Shown here in pieces: positions 33,025 through 41,612 of a stretch of 48,382 nucleotides of DNA. The stretch lies in the NCBI GenBank assembly GCA_023402175.1, contig JAEXCN010000544.1, positions 1 to 48,382 on the forward strand, in the 5' to 3' direction. Position 1 is the first letter of the stretch. Every line of letters starts with the position of its first letter. Below the pieces are notes generated by a model, which made no database searches, was not told the origin of the DNA, and saw nothing but the letters and a program-made list of their open reading frames with translations. The stretch comes from Pseudomonadota bacterium. Lineage in GTDB: Bacteria; Myxococcota_A; Polyangia; Polyangiales; Polyangiaceae. The translations under genes were made by a program, and so were the position numbers.

Positions 33025-34970
33025 TCGGCATCATCGACCTCGGCAAGGCCTACGGCGCCCGCACACTGTTCGAAGGCGTCTCGCTCAAGCTCGTCTCGGG
33101 CGCGCGTTACGGGCTCGTCGGCGCGAACGGCTCGGGCAAGACGACGTTCCTCGAGATCGTCTCCGGCGACGAGCAGGCGTCCGAGGGCTCCGTCACGATC
33201 GCGAAGGGCGCGCGCATCGGCGTGCTCCGGCAGGATCGCTTCCTCAATGACGAAGATCCGATCCTCGACGTCGCGATGGCCGGCGACGAGCTCGTCACCC
33301 GCGCATTCGAGGAGCAGCGCAAGCTCGCCGCGAGCGACGCGCCCGATCCGGCGCGGCTCGTCGAGCTCGAGGATCTCATCCGCGCGCACGACGGCTACAC
33401 CCTCGAGGCGCGCGCGAGCGCCATTCTCGAAGGACTCGGGATCCCGGTCGCCTCGCATCGGCAGCCGCTCGCGACGCTGTCGGGTGGTTTCAAGCTGCGT
33501 GTGCTCCTCGCGCAGGTCCTGATCGGAGGACCCGACGTCCTCCTCCTCGACGAGCCGACGAACCACCTCGACATCCTCTCGATCCGCTGGCTCGAGAAGT
33601 TCCTCGCGGGCTACCAGGGCTGCGCGGTCGTCATCTCCCACGATCAGCGCTTCCTCGACAACATCGCGACCGACATCCTCGACGTCGACTACGGCACGAT
33701 CTCGCTCTATCCGGGGAACTACTCGGCGTTCACGCGCGAGAAGGTGGCCATCCGCGAGCGCAAGGAGGCGGAGATCGCCCGCGCGGAGGCGGTCATCGCA
33801 GAGAAGAAAGCGTGGGTCGAGCGCTTCGGGGCGAAGGCGACCAAGGCGCGACAGGCGCAGAGCCGGCTCAAGCAGATCGAGAAGATCGAGGTCGAGGAGC
33901 TCGAGACGTCTTCCCGCCGCGCGCCGCTCTTCCAGTTCGCCCCCGAACGCAAGAGCGGGCGTGACGTCCTCGAGATCGCGAACGTCTCGAAGGCGTACGG
34001 TCCGAAGAAGGTCCTGTCCGACGTGTCGATGGTCGTTCGTCGCGGCGAGCGCGTCGCGATCATCGGGCCGAACGGCCTCGGCAAGTCGACGCTGCTCAAG
34101 ATCGCAACGGACAACCTCGCCGCCGACGCGGGGACGGTGAAGTGGGGCCACGAGACGCGCGTCGGCTACTTCGCCCAGGACCATCACGACACGCTCGTCG
34201 ATCCGGACGCGACGCCGATCGACTTCATCTGGAATGCGGTGCCGAAGGCCGAGACGAGCTACGTCCGCGGACAGCTCGGACGTGTCCTCTTCTCCGGCGA
34301 CGACGTGAAGAAGAAGGTGGGCACGCTCTCCGGCGGAGAGGCCGCGCGGCTCGTCTTCTGCCGGATCATGGTCGAGAAGCCGAACGTGCTCGTGCTCGAC
34401 GAGCCGACGAACCACCTCGACCTCGAAGCGATCGAAGCGCTCGTCGAGGCGCTGCGCGCGTTCGAGGAGGGAACGCTCGTGTTCGTCTCGCACGACCGCG
34501 CGTTCGTCTCCGCGCTCGCGACGCGCATCCTCGAGGTCACGCCGCAAGGCTTCCGCGATTTCCCGGGGACGTACGAGGAGTACCTCGAGCGATGTGGCGA
34601 CGATCACCTCGACGCCGACACGGTCGTGCTGAAGGCGAAGCGCGAGAAGGCCGCGCAGGCCGGTGACGGCGCGGGGGCGAAGACCGAGAAAGCGCAGAGC
34701 GCGCTCTCGTGGGAAGAGCAGAAGAAGCGGGCGAACCGCCTGAAGCAGCTTCCCGCGAAGCGCGACGAGGTCGTCGCTGCGATCGAGGCCGCGGAGGCTC
34801 GCCGCGCGCAGATCCACGCGACCTGGTGCGAGCCTGGGTATTACGACAAGACGTCTCCGACCGACGTCGCGAAGCTCGAAGAAGAAGAGAAGTCTCTCGG
34901 GCCCAAGATCGAAGCGCTCATGGCGGAGTGGGAACGCCTCGAGTCGGAGATCGCCGAAGCCTCTCGTTGA
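33021..34970 (+). CDS. ABC-F family ATPase
   Basis: The 649-aa protein has two ABC domains in one chain and no membrane segments, which defines ABC-F. The first has Walker A GANGSGKT (34-41), signature LSGGFK (from 153) and LLLDEPTNHLD. The second has Walker A GPNGLGKS (349-356), signature LSGGEA (from 436) and VLVLDEPTNHLDL. The linker of about 80 residues between them is Lys/Arg/Glu-rich, as expected of the arm that reaches the ribosomal P-site. A C-terminal coiled coil of about 90 residues follows. ABC-F proteins relieve stalled ribosomes or protect them from antibiotics; which of these applies cannot be told from sequence. All catalytic motifs are intact. It is coupled to the small gene before it. 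Confidence 0.95.
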   Translation: MIGIIDLGKAYGARTLFEGVSLKLVSGARYGLVGANGSGKTTFLEIVSGDEQASEGSVTIAKGARIGVLRQDRFLNDEDPILDVAMAGDELVTRAFEEQRKLAASDAPDPARLVELEDLIRAHDGYTLEARASAILEGLGIPVASHRQPLATLSGGFKLRVLLAQVLIGGPDVLLLDEPTNHLDILSIRWLEKFLAGYQGCAVVISHDQRFLDNIATDILDVDYGTISLYPGNYSAFTREKVAIRERKEAEIARAEAVIAEKKAWVERFGAKATKARQAQSRLKQIEKIEVEELETSSRRAPLFQFAPERKSGRDVLEIANVSKAYGPKKVLSDVSMVVRRGERVAIIGPNGLGKSTLLKIATDNLAADAGTVKWGHETRVGYFAQDHHDTLVDPDATPIDFIWNAVPKAETSYVRGQLGRVLFSGDDVKKKVGTLSGGEAARLVFCRIMVEKPNVLVLDEPTNHLDLEAIEALVEALRAFEEGTLVFVSHDRAFVSALATRILEVTPQGFRDFPGTYEEYLERCGDDHLDADTVVLKAKREKAAQAGDGAGAKTEKAQSALSWEEQKKRANRLKQLPAKRDEVVAAIEAAEARRAQIHATWCEPGYYDKTSPTDVAKLEEEEKSLGPKIEALMAEWERLESEIAEASR

Positions 34971-35209
34971 GGAGGCTCGTGCTCGCGCTCGCCTGACGCG
35001 CCGAGCTGAATGCATCGCGAGCGCCACGGGCGCCGCGCCTCGGTCGAGCCCTCGCGACACATCTCATTCGGCGCGACGACCATCGAGCTGTCGAGCACGC
35101 GAAGTGCGTCGCAGCGTGCCGCCCGCGGCGCATGCGCGGCTGCGGTCGACCGGTATGCGGCTCGCATTGCCATCACGGACCCGCTTCCAAGGAGCGAAAG
35201 GAATCCGTG

Positions 35210-35959
35210 ATGAACAATAGCGAGCAGAAGAAGAGCTCGAGCGCGCACGGCGGCGAGCTGGACGGCAACAGGGGGCCCGTCGTCGATCAGGCGAAGCATG
35301 CGCTCACGACCGTCGCCAACCAGGCACGCGAGCAGATGACGCACCGGATCGACGCCCAGAGGGATCGCGCCGTCGAGACGATCGGAGACGTCGCCGGCGC
35401 GATCCGCGAGACGGGCGAGAAGCTCGACGGAATAGGCCCGCTCGGCGACGTCGCGGGCCGCGCAGCCGACGGGATGGAGCGCCTCGCGAAGTTCTTCGAG
35501 GGCAAGCAGGTGACCGATATCGTGCGCGACGTCGAGCGCTTCGCGCGGCGCGAGCCGGCGATCTTCCTCGGCGCGGCGTTCGCGGTGGGCCTCATCGGCG
35601 GTCGCTTCCTCAAGAGCAGCTCGGCGCACGGCGACGAGGACGCGCGCTTCGCGAATGCACGCGCTCAGCGGGACAGCGCGTGGGCAGCCGGCGACGACGG
35701 CTATCTCTCCTCGGACGACCTCGAGGACTACGAGTCGCGGCGCCACGGCGCCGAAGGCTTCTCGTCCGGCATCCCGCGTATCGAGACGGACGGCCCGTCG
35801 ATCGCGCCGTCACCGATCGTGAACGCCGCGCAGGCAAACGAGTCGAAGACGGCGCCGATGCCGGCGACGCAGGGGAGCCCGGGTGCGAGCGCGTCGACAT
35901 CGCCGCCGAGCGCGCCGTTCGGCAGCGGCTCGGGCAACGGCAGCACAGGACGGACGTGA
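35210..35959 (+). CDS. YqjD/DUF883-like membrane-anchored protein
   Basis: The ATG at 35210 follows AAAGGAAT. The 249-aa product has an amphipathic helical first half (DQAKHALTTVANQAREQMTHRID, VETIGDVAGAIRETGEKLDG), then a hydrophobic segment REPAIFLGAAFAVGLIGGRFL resembling the C-terminal anchor of YqjD/ElaB proteins, and a disordered tail. Related proteins associate with the inner membrane and bind ribosomes in stationary-phase enterobacteria. The tail of about 120 residues rich in Gly, Ser, Pro and Asp is an addition. It is the first gene of a three-gene overlapping cassette. Confidence 0.8.
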   Translation: MNNSEQKKSSSAHGGELDGNRGPVVDQAKHALTTVANQAREQMTHRIDAQRDRAVETIGDVAGAIRETGEKLDGIGPLGDVAGRAADGMERLAKFFEGKQVTDIVRDVERFARREPAIFLGAAFAVGLIGGRFLKSSSAHGDEDARFANARAQRDSAWAAGDDGYLSSDDLEDYESRRHGAEGFSSGIPRIETDGPSIAPSPIVNAAQANESKTAPMPATQGSPGASASTSPPSAPFGSGSGNGSTGRT

Positions 35960-36354
35960 TGACGAACCTGGCGGAACAGCGGCCTCTCGGTGAGCTCTTC
36001 TCGGAGCTCGCGAACGAGACCGCCACCCTGGTCCGTCACGAGGTCGAGCTCGCCAAGGTCGAGATGGCGGCGAAGGCCAAGACGGCCGGGTACGACGCGG
36101 CCCAAGTCGCCGTCGGCGGGATCATCGCCTACTTCGGCGCGCTCGCGCTGGTCTTGGCGCTGATCTTCGGGCTCGCCGAGGTGATGCCGCTCTGGGCCTC
36201 CGCGCTCGTCGTCGGTCTGGCGGTGATCGCGGTCGGCGGTGTCGTTGCGTACTTCGGTGTCCGTGCGCTCCAGCGGCTCGACCCCGCGCCGCGCCAGACG
36301 ATGCGAACCCTTCAGGAGAACAAGCAATGGTTGCGAGAGCAGGTGAGCCGATGA
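35959..36354 (+). CDS. phage-holin-superfamily-III-like membrane protein
   Basis: The ATG shares one base with the previous stop (TGATG). The 131-aa product has the family start LGELFSELANETATLVRHEVELAKVEMAAKA and two membrane helices (VGGIIAYFGALALVLALIFGL; ASALVVGLAVIAVGGVVAYFGV), matching the Actinobacterial phage holin III / DUF1469 family. Despite the name, chromosomal copies are found with DUF883 and DUF3618 genes and are not linked to lysis. The short cytoplasmic tail reads QTMRTLQENKQWLREQ, also typical. Confidence 0.88.
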   Translation: MTNLAEQRPLGELFSELANETATLVRHEVELAKVEMAAKAKTAGYDAAQVAVGGIIAYFGALALVLALIFGLAEVMPLWASALVVGLAVIAVGGVVAYFGVRALQRLDPAPRQTMRTLQENKQWLREQVSR

Positions 36355-37529
36355 GCGGATACGAGGGGAAGGGCGATCACGAGAAGACCGCCCTGGTCCG
36401 CGAAGACATCGAACGCACGCGAACGAACATGTCGCGGACGGTCAACGCGATCGAGGAGCGGCTCAGCCCGGCTCAGATCAAGCAGCAGGTGGCCGACATC
36501 AAGCTGTCCGTTCTCGGCGAGTACCACGAGGCGAAGGACCACTTGAAGGAGGACATCGCGCGCGAGTTTCGCGAAGCCAAGGAGAAGGTCCAGATCGAGC
36601 TCCGCGACGCGAAAGACAAGGTCCAAGGAGAGATTCGGGAGGCGCGGATGGCTGTCCGCGAAGCCACTGTCGGAAAGGTCGAGCACATGGTTCACGATGC
36701 ACGAGAGACGGTCACGGATGCGGGCACGACGGTGCTCGACACGATCAAGGCGAACCCGGTCCCCGCAGCGATGGTCGCTGTCGGCCTCGGGTGGCTCCTC
36801 ATGAGTGGGCGGAGGAGCGGGACGCGTCGCCTGTCGCCCGGCATGCGCTCCGAGCAGCGGCGCTACGGCTATTCGGGCTACGAGGAGCCGGTCGGCGGTC
36901 CGCGCCGGATGAACGCCCGTCAGCGGGAGGGGATGGTCGGCAATGCGCTTCACTCGGCCGGTGAGAGCGTGACCGGCTTCGGTCATCGTGTGCAGGAGGG
37001 CGCGGGGCATCTCGCGGATCAGGCTTCCGGCGTCGCACACGACGTCGGAACTCGCGTCACGAACGTCGCTCGCGACGCCGCGGACACCGTCGAGCATCTC
37101 GCGGGTGATGCTCGCCAGATGGCGGGTCACTTCGCCGACGACATCCGCATGCGCGGTCGCGACGTGATGCGCGGCGCGGGACAGCAGGCCCGTCGTGCGG
37201 AGCAGACGTTCGAGAGCACGCTACGCGACAGCCCGCTCGCGGTCGGCGCCGTGGCGCTCGCCGTCGGCGCAGCGATCGCGCTCGCGATCCCGAGCACGGA
37301 GGCCGAAGATCAGTGGATGGGCGAGGCGAAGGACCGCCTTCTTCGCCACGCCGAAGGGCTCGCTTCCGGCGCGATCCACAAAGTCGAAGACAAGGTCGCC
37401 CAGCTCGGCGCCGGCGCTCCGAATCGCGAAGGAGCCGACGAGGAGAAGGCGCCTGACACGCACAACGGAATCAGCAACGGTATCTCGAAGTCGCACGACG
37501 GCGCGAGGTCGCGCTCGTCGTCGATCTGA
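36351..37529 (+). CDS. DUF3618-containing membrane-associated protein
   Basis: The ATG at 36351 overlaps the previous stop as ATGA and is preceded by AGGTGAGCCG. The 392-aa product begins with the DUF3618 signature VREDIERTRTNMSRTVNAIEERL, then a highly charged helical region and a hydrophobic segment NPVPAAMVAVGLGWLLMSG. A long amphipathic part with recurring 11-residue-like motifs such as VAHDVGTRVTNVARDAADTVEHLAGD recalls LEA/apolipoprotein-type helices. A second hydrophobic patch (LAVGAVALAVGAAIALAIP) comes near the end. It is probably peripheral or anchored at the inner membrane and part of a stress-related cassette with the two genes before it. Confidence 0.86.
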   Translation: MSGYEGKGDHEKTALVREDIERTRTNMSRTVNAIEERLSPAQIKQQVADIKLSVLGEYHEAKDHLKEDIAREFREAKEKVQIELRDAKDKVQGEIREARMAVREATVGKVEHMVHDARETVTDAGTTVLDTIKANPVPAAMVAVGLGWLLMSGRRSGTRRLSPGMRSEQRRYGYSGYEEPVGGPRRMNARQREGMVGNALHSAGESVTGFGHRVQEGAGHLADQASGVAHDVGTRVTNVARDAADTVEHLAGDARQMAGHFADDIRMRGRDVMRGAGQQARRAEQTFESTLRDSPLAVGAVALAVGAAIALAIPSTEAEDQWMGEAKDRLLRHAEGLASGAIHKVEDKVAQLGAGAPNREGADEEKAPDTHNGISNGISKSHDGARSRSSSI

Positions 37530-37608
37530 CCGGAGCCGTCGAGCTCGACAGCGAGAGCATGCAGCCCGGCCTCCGCCTCCGCCACGTCGAGGTGCTCCGG
37601 TAGCGGTG

Positions 37609-37923
37609 TGCCGAGCTGCGGCGTGGGCGCGAGAGTGTGTCGGTGCCGACCGGCAATCCGGTGCGCATCCTGCCGGACTGGGCCTGCGAGACTTGTCACC
37701 ATCGACCGCGCGCAACGACCTCGTGAAGAAGCAGCGGACACTCCACGCGCACGCAATTCCACACTACTGGATCATCGATCCCGAGCACGAGATGGTCACG
37801 GTGCTGCGGTACCAGGCCGAGGGCTACCTGAACGCGGCCTCGGCGGGCGTAGGCGACGTCGTCGCGCTCGAGCCGTTCGGCGCGATCGAGCTCGACGTCG
37901 GAGCGCTCTTCGGTCACGAGTAG
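37609..37923 (+). pseudogene. Uma2-family nuclease remnant, frameshifted
   Basis: One frame reads LRRGRESVSVPTGNPVRILPDWACE up to about 37690. The frame then shifts and continues as LSPSTARNDLVKKQRTLHAHAIPHYWIIDPEHEMVTVLRY to the stop at 37923. Joined, these match the Uma2/DUF820 restriction-endonuclease-like core, PDWxCExLSPST...YWIVDP. The N-terminal third is missing, and in-frame stops occur upstream near 37600. A base lost next to the GAGACTTG stretch would explain the shift. The gene is therefore dead. Confidence 0.75.
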
Positions 37924-38037
37924 CGCGCGTGATCGTCTTCCCTCCACGCCGGACCGGTCCGCTTCACCGCATCGCCCGCGCGCTCGCCGAGTGTCGCTGC
38001 GGGTTCGCCGCGAGCGCCTTCCGCGGGCGGCAGAGAT

Positions 38038-38457
38038 TCAGGGGTTGGAAGGGAGGGTTGGAGCGCCGAGCGTGCTGCGCTTGATGCGGATGACGCCGTA
38101 GGTGTCGTCGTCGCGTACTCCGTTCGGGTCCGGCGCGATCTGGAGGATCGCCTCGTCGTCGTCGACCCACACAGGGGCGGTGAATCGCTCGCCCGGCTCG
38201 CCGACGACCTTCCATTGCGCCCCGTCGGAGAGGCGCGTGATGGTGGCCTCGTTGCGGGCCCTCATGCTCAGGAACACGCCCTTGTTCGCGACGCCGCGTG
38301 CGCCGCCGCTGAAGGTGCTGTCCTCGAGCTTGCCGACCTTCCGACGCACGAGCGCCGCTTCCGAAGTTGCGAAGGGCGCCGTCCAGAGCGTCGAGCTCGT
38401 GTACTCGACCCCGTTATCGCTCTCGACCCACATAGGGCGCATTTCTGTCCGCCTCAT
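38038..38457 (-). pseudogene. C-terminal fragment of a propeller-like protein
   Basis: The 139 codons from an ATG at 38457 read like the end of a longer extracellular protein: WVESDNGVEYTSSTLWTAP, GVANKGVFLSMRARNEATIT, APVWVDDDEAILQIAPDPNG, then YGVIRIKRSTLGAPT. These look like PD40/propeller-type blades. There is no signal peptide and no clear ribosome-binding site. The 5' end overlaps the truncated trypsin-like gene in another frame. I read it as a gene that lost its front half, although a short expressed protein cannot be excluded. Confidence 0.55.
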
Positions 38458-39016
38458 CTTCGTCGCGGAAGCCATAGCCAATCGGGCCCCCTCGTTGGAA
38501 GCTGTCTGGGCAACGATCAACCGTGATCCCGGCAGGCCGAGCGGTGTCCGCGACGTCAGGCGGTACCCGGGTATCGAGACGGACGACGGCAATATCGCGT
38601 GCGATCTTGCCATCGTCGGTACCTGGATCCCCCACGCGCAAGGCGTGCACGGGCCCAGATGCGACGCGGGAGTGAGCGACGCGACGCGGATCGTTCGCAG
38701 GGATCGCTGTCGGAGAGTACGCGAACTTGAGGTCAACCGCGCCCTCCAGCTCCAAAGCCGTGTCGAAGCAGTGGCCCGCGGTCACGGCGTAGCGCCTCGT
38801 AGCGAGGAAGGAGCTACATACGCTTGTGGTGCCCACCGTCAGGTAGCCTACGGGTCCTCCGAGAGTGGTAGGGCCGTCCGGATAGTCGGTACCATTGGCC
38901 ACGCCCTGTACTTGCCGGCCGAGGTGCTCGTTGCGCTCATCACCGCTGCACGATGTACATACGACGAGAGCGCATCCCATGGCTGCGCGGGATGCCAGAC
39001 GCGCGATGCGAGACAT
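38414..39016 (-). pseudogene. trypsin-like serine protease, truncated before catalytic Ser
   Basis: ATG at 39016 behind a GGGGGGGT tract; 200 aa. After a signal with a possible lipobox (CTSC), the chymotrypsin-fold N-terminal half is clear: GTDYPDGPTTLGG, AVTAGHCF (catalytic H82) and DIAVVRLD (catalytic D141). The chain ends shortly after GGPIGYGFRDEDEADRNA, and no GDSGGP motif with the catalytic Ser occurs in any frame nearby. Downstream DNA instead codes in another frame for the tail of an unrelated protein. The gene thus appears to have been cut by a deletion that joined two neighbours, and the product cannot be an active protease of this type. Confidence 0.75.
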
Positions 39017-39275
39017 TCGTACCCCCCCCGTATTTCGCAATCGTGTACGAAACGAAATGCGATGAAACCAGGATAGCTGAGGTTCTCATCGGCGCAAGGA
39101 CCGCATCACGTTCCCAGCTAAGCTGAACGCGCGCACGTATCGCTGACGATCGGGAGCCGCATTCACGCTCGCTCCACGCTGTCCTGCGCTCGACGAAAAT
39201 GGATTCGTTCATCCGGGCTCTCTCGCAGCGCAAGGCGGCCTGCTACTGATCCACGTTGACCAATGGGAGGGACGC

Positions 39276-40160
39276 ATGGGCCAACGAGCAGGAGTAGCCA
39301 AGGCGCAACGCAGTTGCGCCAGTCCCGAGAAGCGGAAAACGCGGTCTGATCAGACGTGTGGGGACCAGCGCAATCTCACCCCGGCTCGCTCGTCGAGCGT
39401 GCGCGAATGGAAGCTCACTGCACGTGAGCATCACTGGAATGAACCCCCCGCTGGACGGGCAGTCCTTCGTTCGGGCGCCGGGACGAGTCTTGTCACGCTG
39501 GCGCAGACATGCCTCGCGCTCGCGGGGTGTGTGAGCCAGAACTTCTACACCACACCTCGGACGGTCGGCGCTCGCACGGGTCAGGTCGTCGTCGCCCCGC
39601 AGTTTACGGTCGTTCCGGAGTGCGAGCAGGCGGATGCCGTACGCCGCAGGACCCGAGTGTGTGATCGCGACCCAAGCGGGCTGCCCGCTCTGCACGTCGC
39701 TTTCCGGAGGGGGATCGGCGAGCGCGGCGAGGTGGCCGTCGTCGGAGGAGGAGACTTGTGGGGCCTCGATGCGAAGTGGAACGCGGTTCGGACCGAGTAC
39801 TTCGATCTCGCGCTGCTCGCGCGGCTCGGGTACGGGTACGACTCGGTCACGAGGCACGACCGCGTGGGAGGCAAGTGGTTTCGCGACGGGCTCTTCCTCC
39901 ATGTGCCCATCATGTTCGGCCTCAATCTCGGCCCGGTCACGCTCGTCGCCTCGCCCGGCTACGTGGTCGTCGGCGACACGGCGGGGCAGCTCACGCATGG
40001 CCTGCGCGCAGGGGCGGGACTCCAGATCCGCTTCACATCGGGCTTCGCGATCATGCCCGAGGCGAGCGTCATGCACGATGTCTACGGACCCGCACGCCTC
40101 GACTTCCCGAAGCTCGGGCTTGGCTTCATCTTCCCGAACCTCCCTGGCTCGGGTTCATGA
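39276..40160 (+). CDS. outer-membrane-like protein, possible lipoprotein
   Basis: GGGAGGGACGC before the ATG at 39276 is the best ribosome-binding site in the area, so I keep this start although it puts about 65 hydrophilic residues before the hydrophobic segment SLVTLAQTCLALAGC. A later GTG at 39399 would give a more normal signal and lipobox (LAGC). The 210 residues after the cysteine look like a beta-barrel of about eight strands: GERGEVAVVGGGDLW, FDLALLARLGYGYD, LHVPIMFGLNLGPVTLVASPGYVVVGD, and a final LGLGFIFPNL. No family recognised; outer-membrane location is inferred. Confidence 0.75.
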   Translation: MGQRAGVAKAQRSCASPEKRKTRSDQTCGDQRNLTPARSSSVREWKLTAREHHWNEPPAGRAVLRSGAGTSLVTLAQTCLALAGCVSQNFYTTPRTVGARTGQVVVAPQFTVVPECEQADAVRRRTRVCDRDPSGLPALHVAFRRGIGERGEVAVVGGGDLWGLDAKWNAVRTEYFDLALLARLGYGYDSVTRHDRVGGKWFRDGLFLHVPIMFGLNLGPVTLVASPGYVVVGDTAGQLTHGLRAGAGLQIRFTSGFAIMPEASVMHDVYGPARLDFPKLGLGFIFPNLPGSGS

Positions 40161-40466
40161 CGAAGCAGGCAGTCACCACGGCGCCAGACGGGCCGGACGG
40201 CGCTCGGTCGGAGTCGGCTCTCGTGGCGTGAACGCATCTGCCTCCGCGCGAGGTTCCGTCGCTGATTCGCATCGCATCCTACGGCGCTGTCGTCCGCGCC
40301 GCGCGCGTACGGCCACAAGGACCTCACCCTCGACTATCAGCTCGGATCGTGACCGCCGACCTTTGCTCCCACATCGCGCAGGACCGGACGGCTGCGAGCT
40401 TCAACACCTTCTTCGTCTTGCGCGTCGGCATCGATCGCGTTACTCCGCACAGAGAAAGGGGGGCAA
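40161..40466 (+). pseudogene. possible remnant of an outer-membrane protein gene
   Basis: No intact gene. Two short stretches read like barrel strands, AYGHKDLTLDYQLGS (followed by a stop near 40350) and, further on in another frame, ASFNTFFVLRVGID near 40400-40437. Together they suggest the worn-out tail of a barrel gene like the one just upstream. Chance is possible. Confidence 0.3.
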
Positions 40467-41225
40467 ATGAATCAAGAGCTGCTGTACAGCCAGGAAGTGC
40501 TCGAGAGCACGCCTGAGCGCGTCACCAAGTTCCTTCAGGGGATCGGGGCGCTGCCCGTCGTGCGAACGCTGCTGGCCCAGAACGGAATGGCCGACGAGGA
40601 CATCAAGGAGGGACGCTCCCTCCTCCTCAAATGCCTGGCGGAGCCCATCGAGGCTCCTCGGGAGCTGCAGACGGAGAGTGCCACCGCGCAGCGCGCGGCG
40701 GTCGCCGAGCTCGATCAGTGGGATGAGCCGAATTTCGCTCGCTTCGGAGCGACGCTGCGCCGGCATCATCGATCGGCGTACGACTACGTGTTTCACGACC
40801 TCAAACCGGCCACGGGGCCGCTCGCCGTGCAGGGAGTCGCGACGTTCCTCGCGAGGATCGACGCGCTCGAAGGCGGGTCCGATCCGGGACGCAGCGCCTC
40901 GAAAAAGGCGGACGCGGAGGCGGTCGAGCGCCTCGAGTCCCGCGGCCTCACGCGCGCAGAGCGCAAGCGCCTGAAGACGCTCGTGGACGTGGCGCTCGGT
41001 CCGACGGCGGCCCTTCCCGACCTGCCGAAGGTCAGCACGAGCGCACGTCTCGTGGCGCTGAACGACCTCCGTTCCTGGTTCGACGAGTGGTCGACGACGG
41101 CGCGCGCCGTCGTCAAGAAGCGGAGCGATTTGATTCGGCTCGGCCTGGCGGCGCGGAAGTTCGCCGCAAAGGAGAAGGGCGAGACGAAGACGGACGAAGG
41201 TGTCGACGAAAGCGGGGAGGGGTAG
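40467..41225 (+). CDS. unknown 252-aa cytoplasmic protein
   Basis: Start supported by AAAGGGGGGCAA before the ATG. The product has no signal or membrane helix and is predicted to be mostly helical: MNQELLYSQEVLESTPERVTKFL, FARFGATLRRHHRSAYDYVFHDLKP, LTRAERKRLKTLVDVAL, LNDLRSWFDEWSTTARAVVKKRSDLIRLGL, and a Lys/Glu-rich tail. Codon use is normal for the window, so it is a real gene, but I do not recognise the family. Neighbours offer no operon context. Confidence 0.8.
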   Translation: MNQELLYSQEVLESTPERVTKFLQGIGALPVVRTLLAQNGMADEDIKEGRSLLLKCLAEPIEAPRELQTESATAQRAAVAELDQWDEPNFARFGATLRRHHRSAYDYVFHDLKPATGPLAVQGVATFLARIDALEGGSDPGRSASKKADAEAVERLESRGLTRAERKRLKTLVDVALGPTAALPDLPKVSTSARLVALNDLRSWFDEWSTTARAVVKKRSDLIRLGLAARKFAAKEKGETKTDEGVDESGEG

Positions 41226-41477
41226 GGCGTCGATCCGGGCGAGTACGGAAGGGCCGCGGCCGGCGCCTCGGTCGCGGCGACCTTCCGACGTCGGCGAGAG
41301 CTTTCCGGCGCGCGCTCACACCCTTCGCCGCCGCGGAAAAGCGTGTCGGCGAGGGTGGCACGCCCGCCGGCGCCGTCGTGCCGCCCTCGAACGCGTGAAG
41401 ATCGCGTGCGTTCTCAGGTACCTCGGCGCCGCATCCGGAGCGGACGCCTCCCGTCGCTGGCGAAGGTGCCGCGCGCG

Positions 41478-41560
41478 CGTCGGAAGGCTTCACCCACGCG
41501 TCGGAAGCCTCGAGCACACGTCGGAAGGCTCCGAGCGCGCGTCGGAAGCTTCGAAGACGT
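41478..41560. repeat. imperfect tandem repeat of CGTCGGAAG
   Basis: Four copies of CGTCGGAAGSCT at about 20-21 bp spacing (41479, 41499, 41519, 41540), followed by a decayed fifth near 41560. They sit in an otherwise gene-free 387-bp stretch (41226-41612) downstream of two convergent genes. No terminator with a U-tract is visible there. Confidence 0.5.
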
Positions 41561-41612
41561 GTCAGAGCCTCCGATCGCGAGCGCCGTTCCGTCGCTTCGC
41601 TCTATCGCAGTT

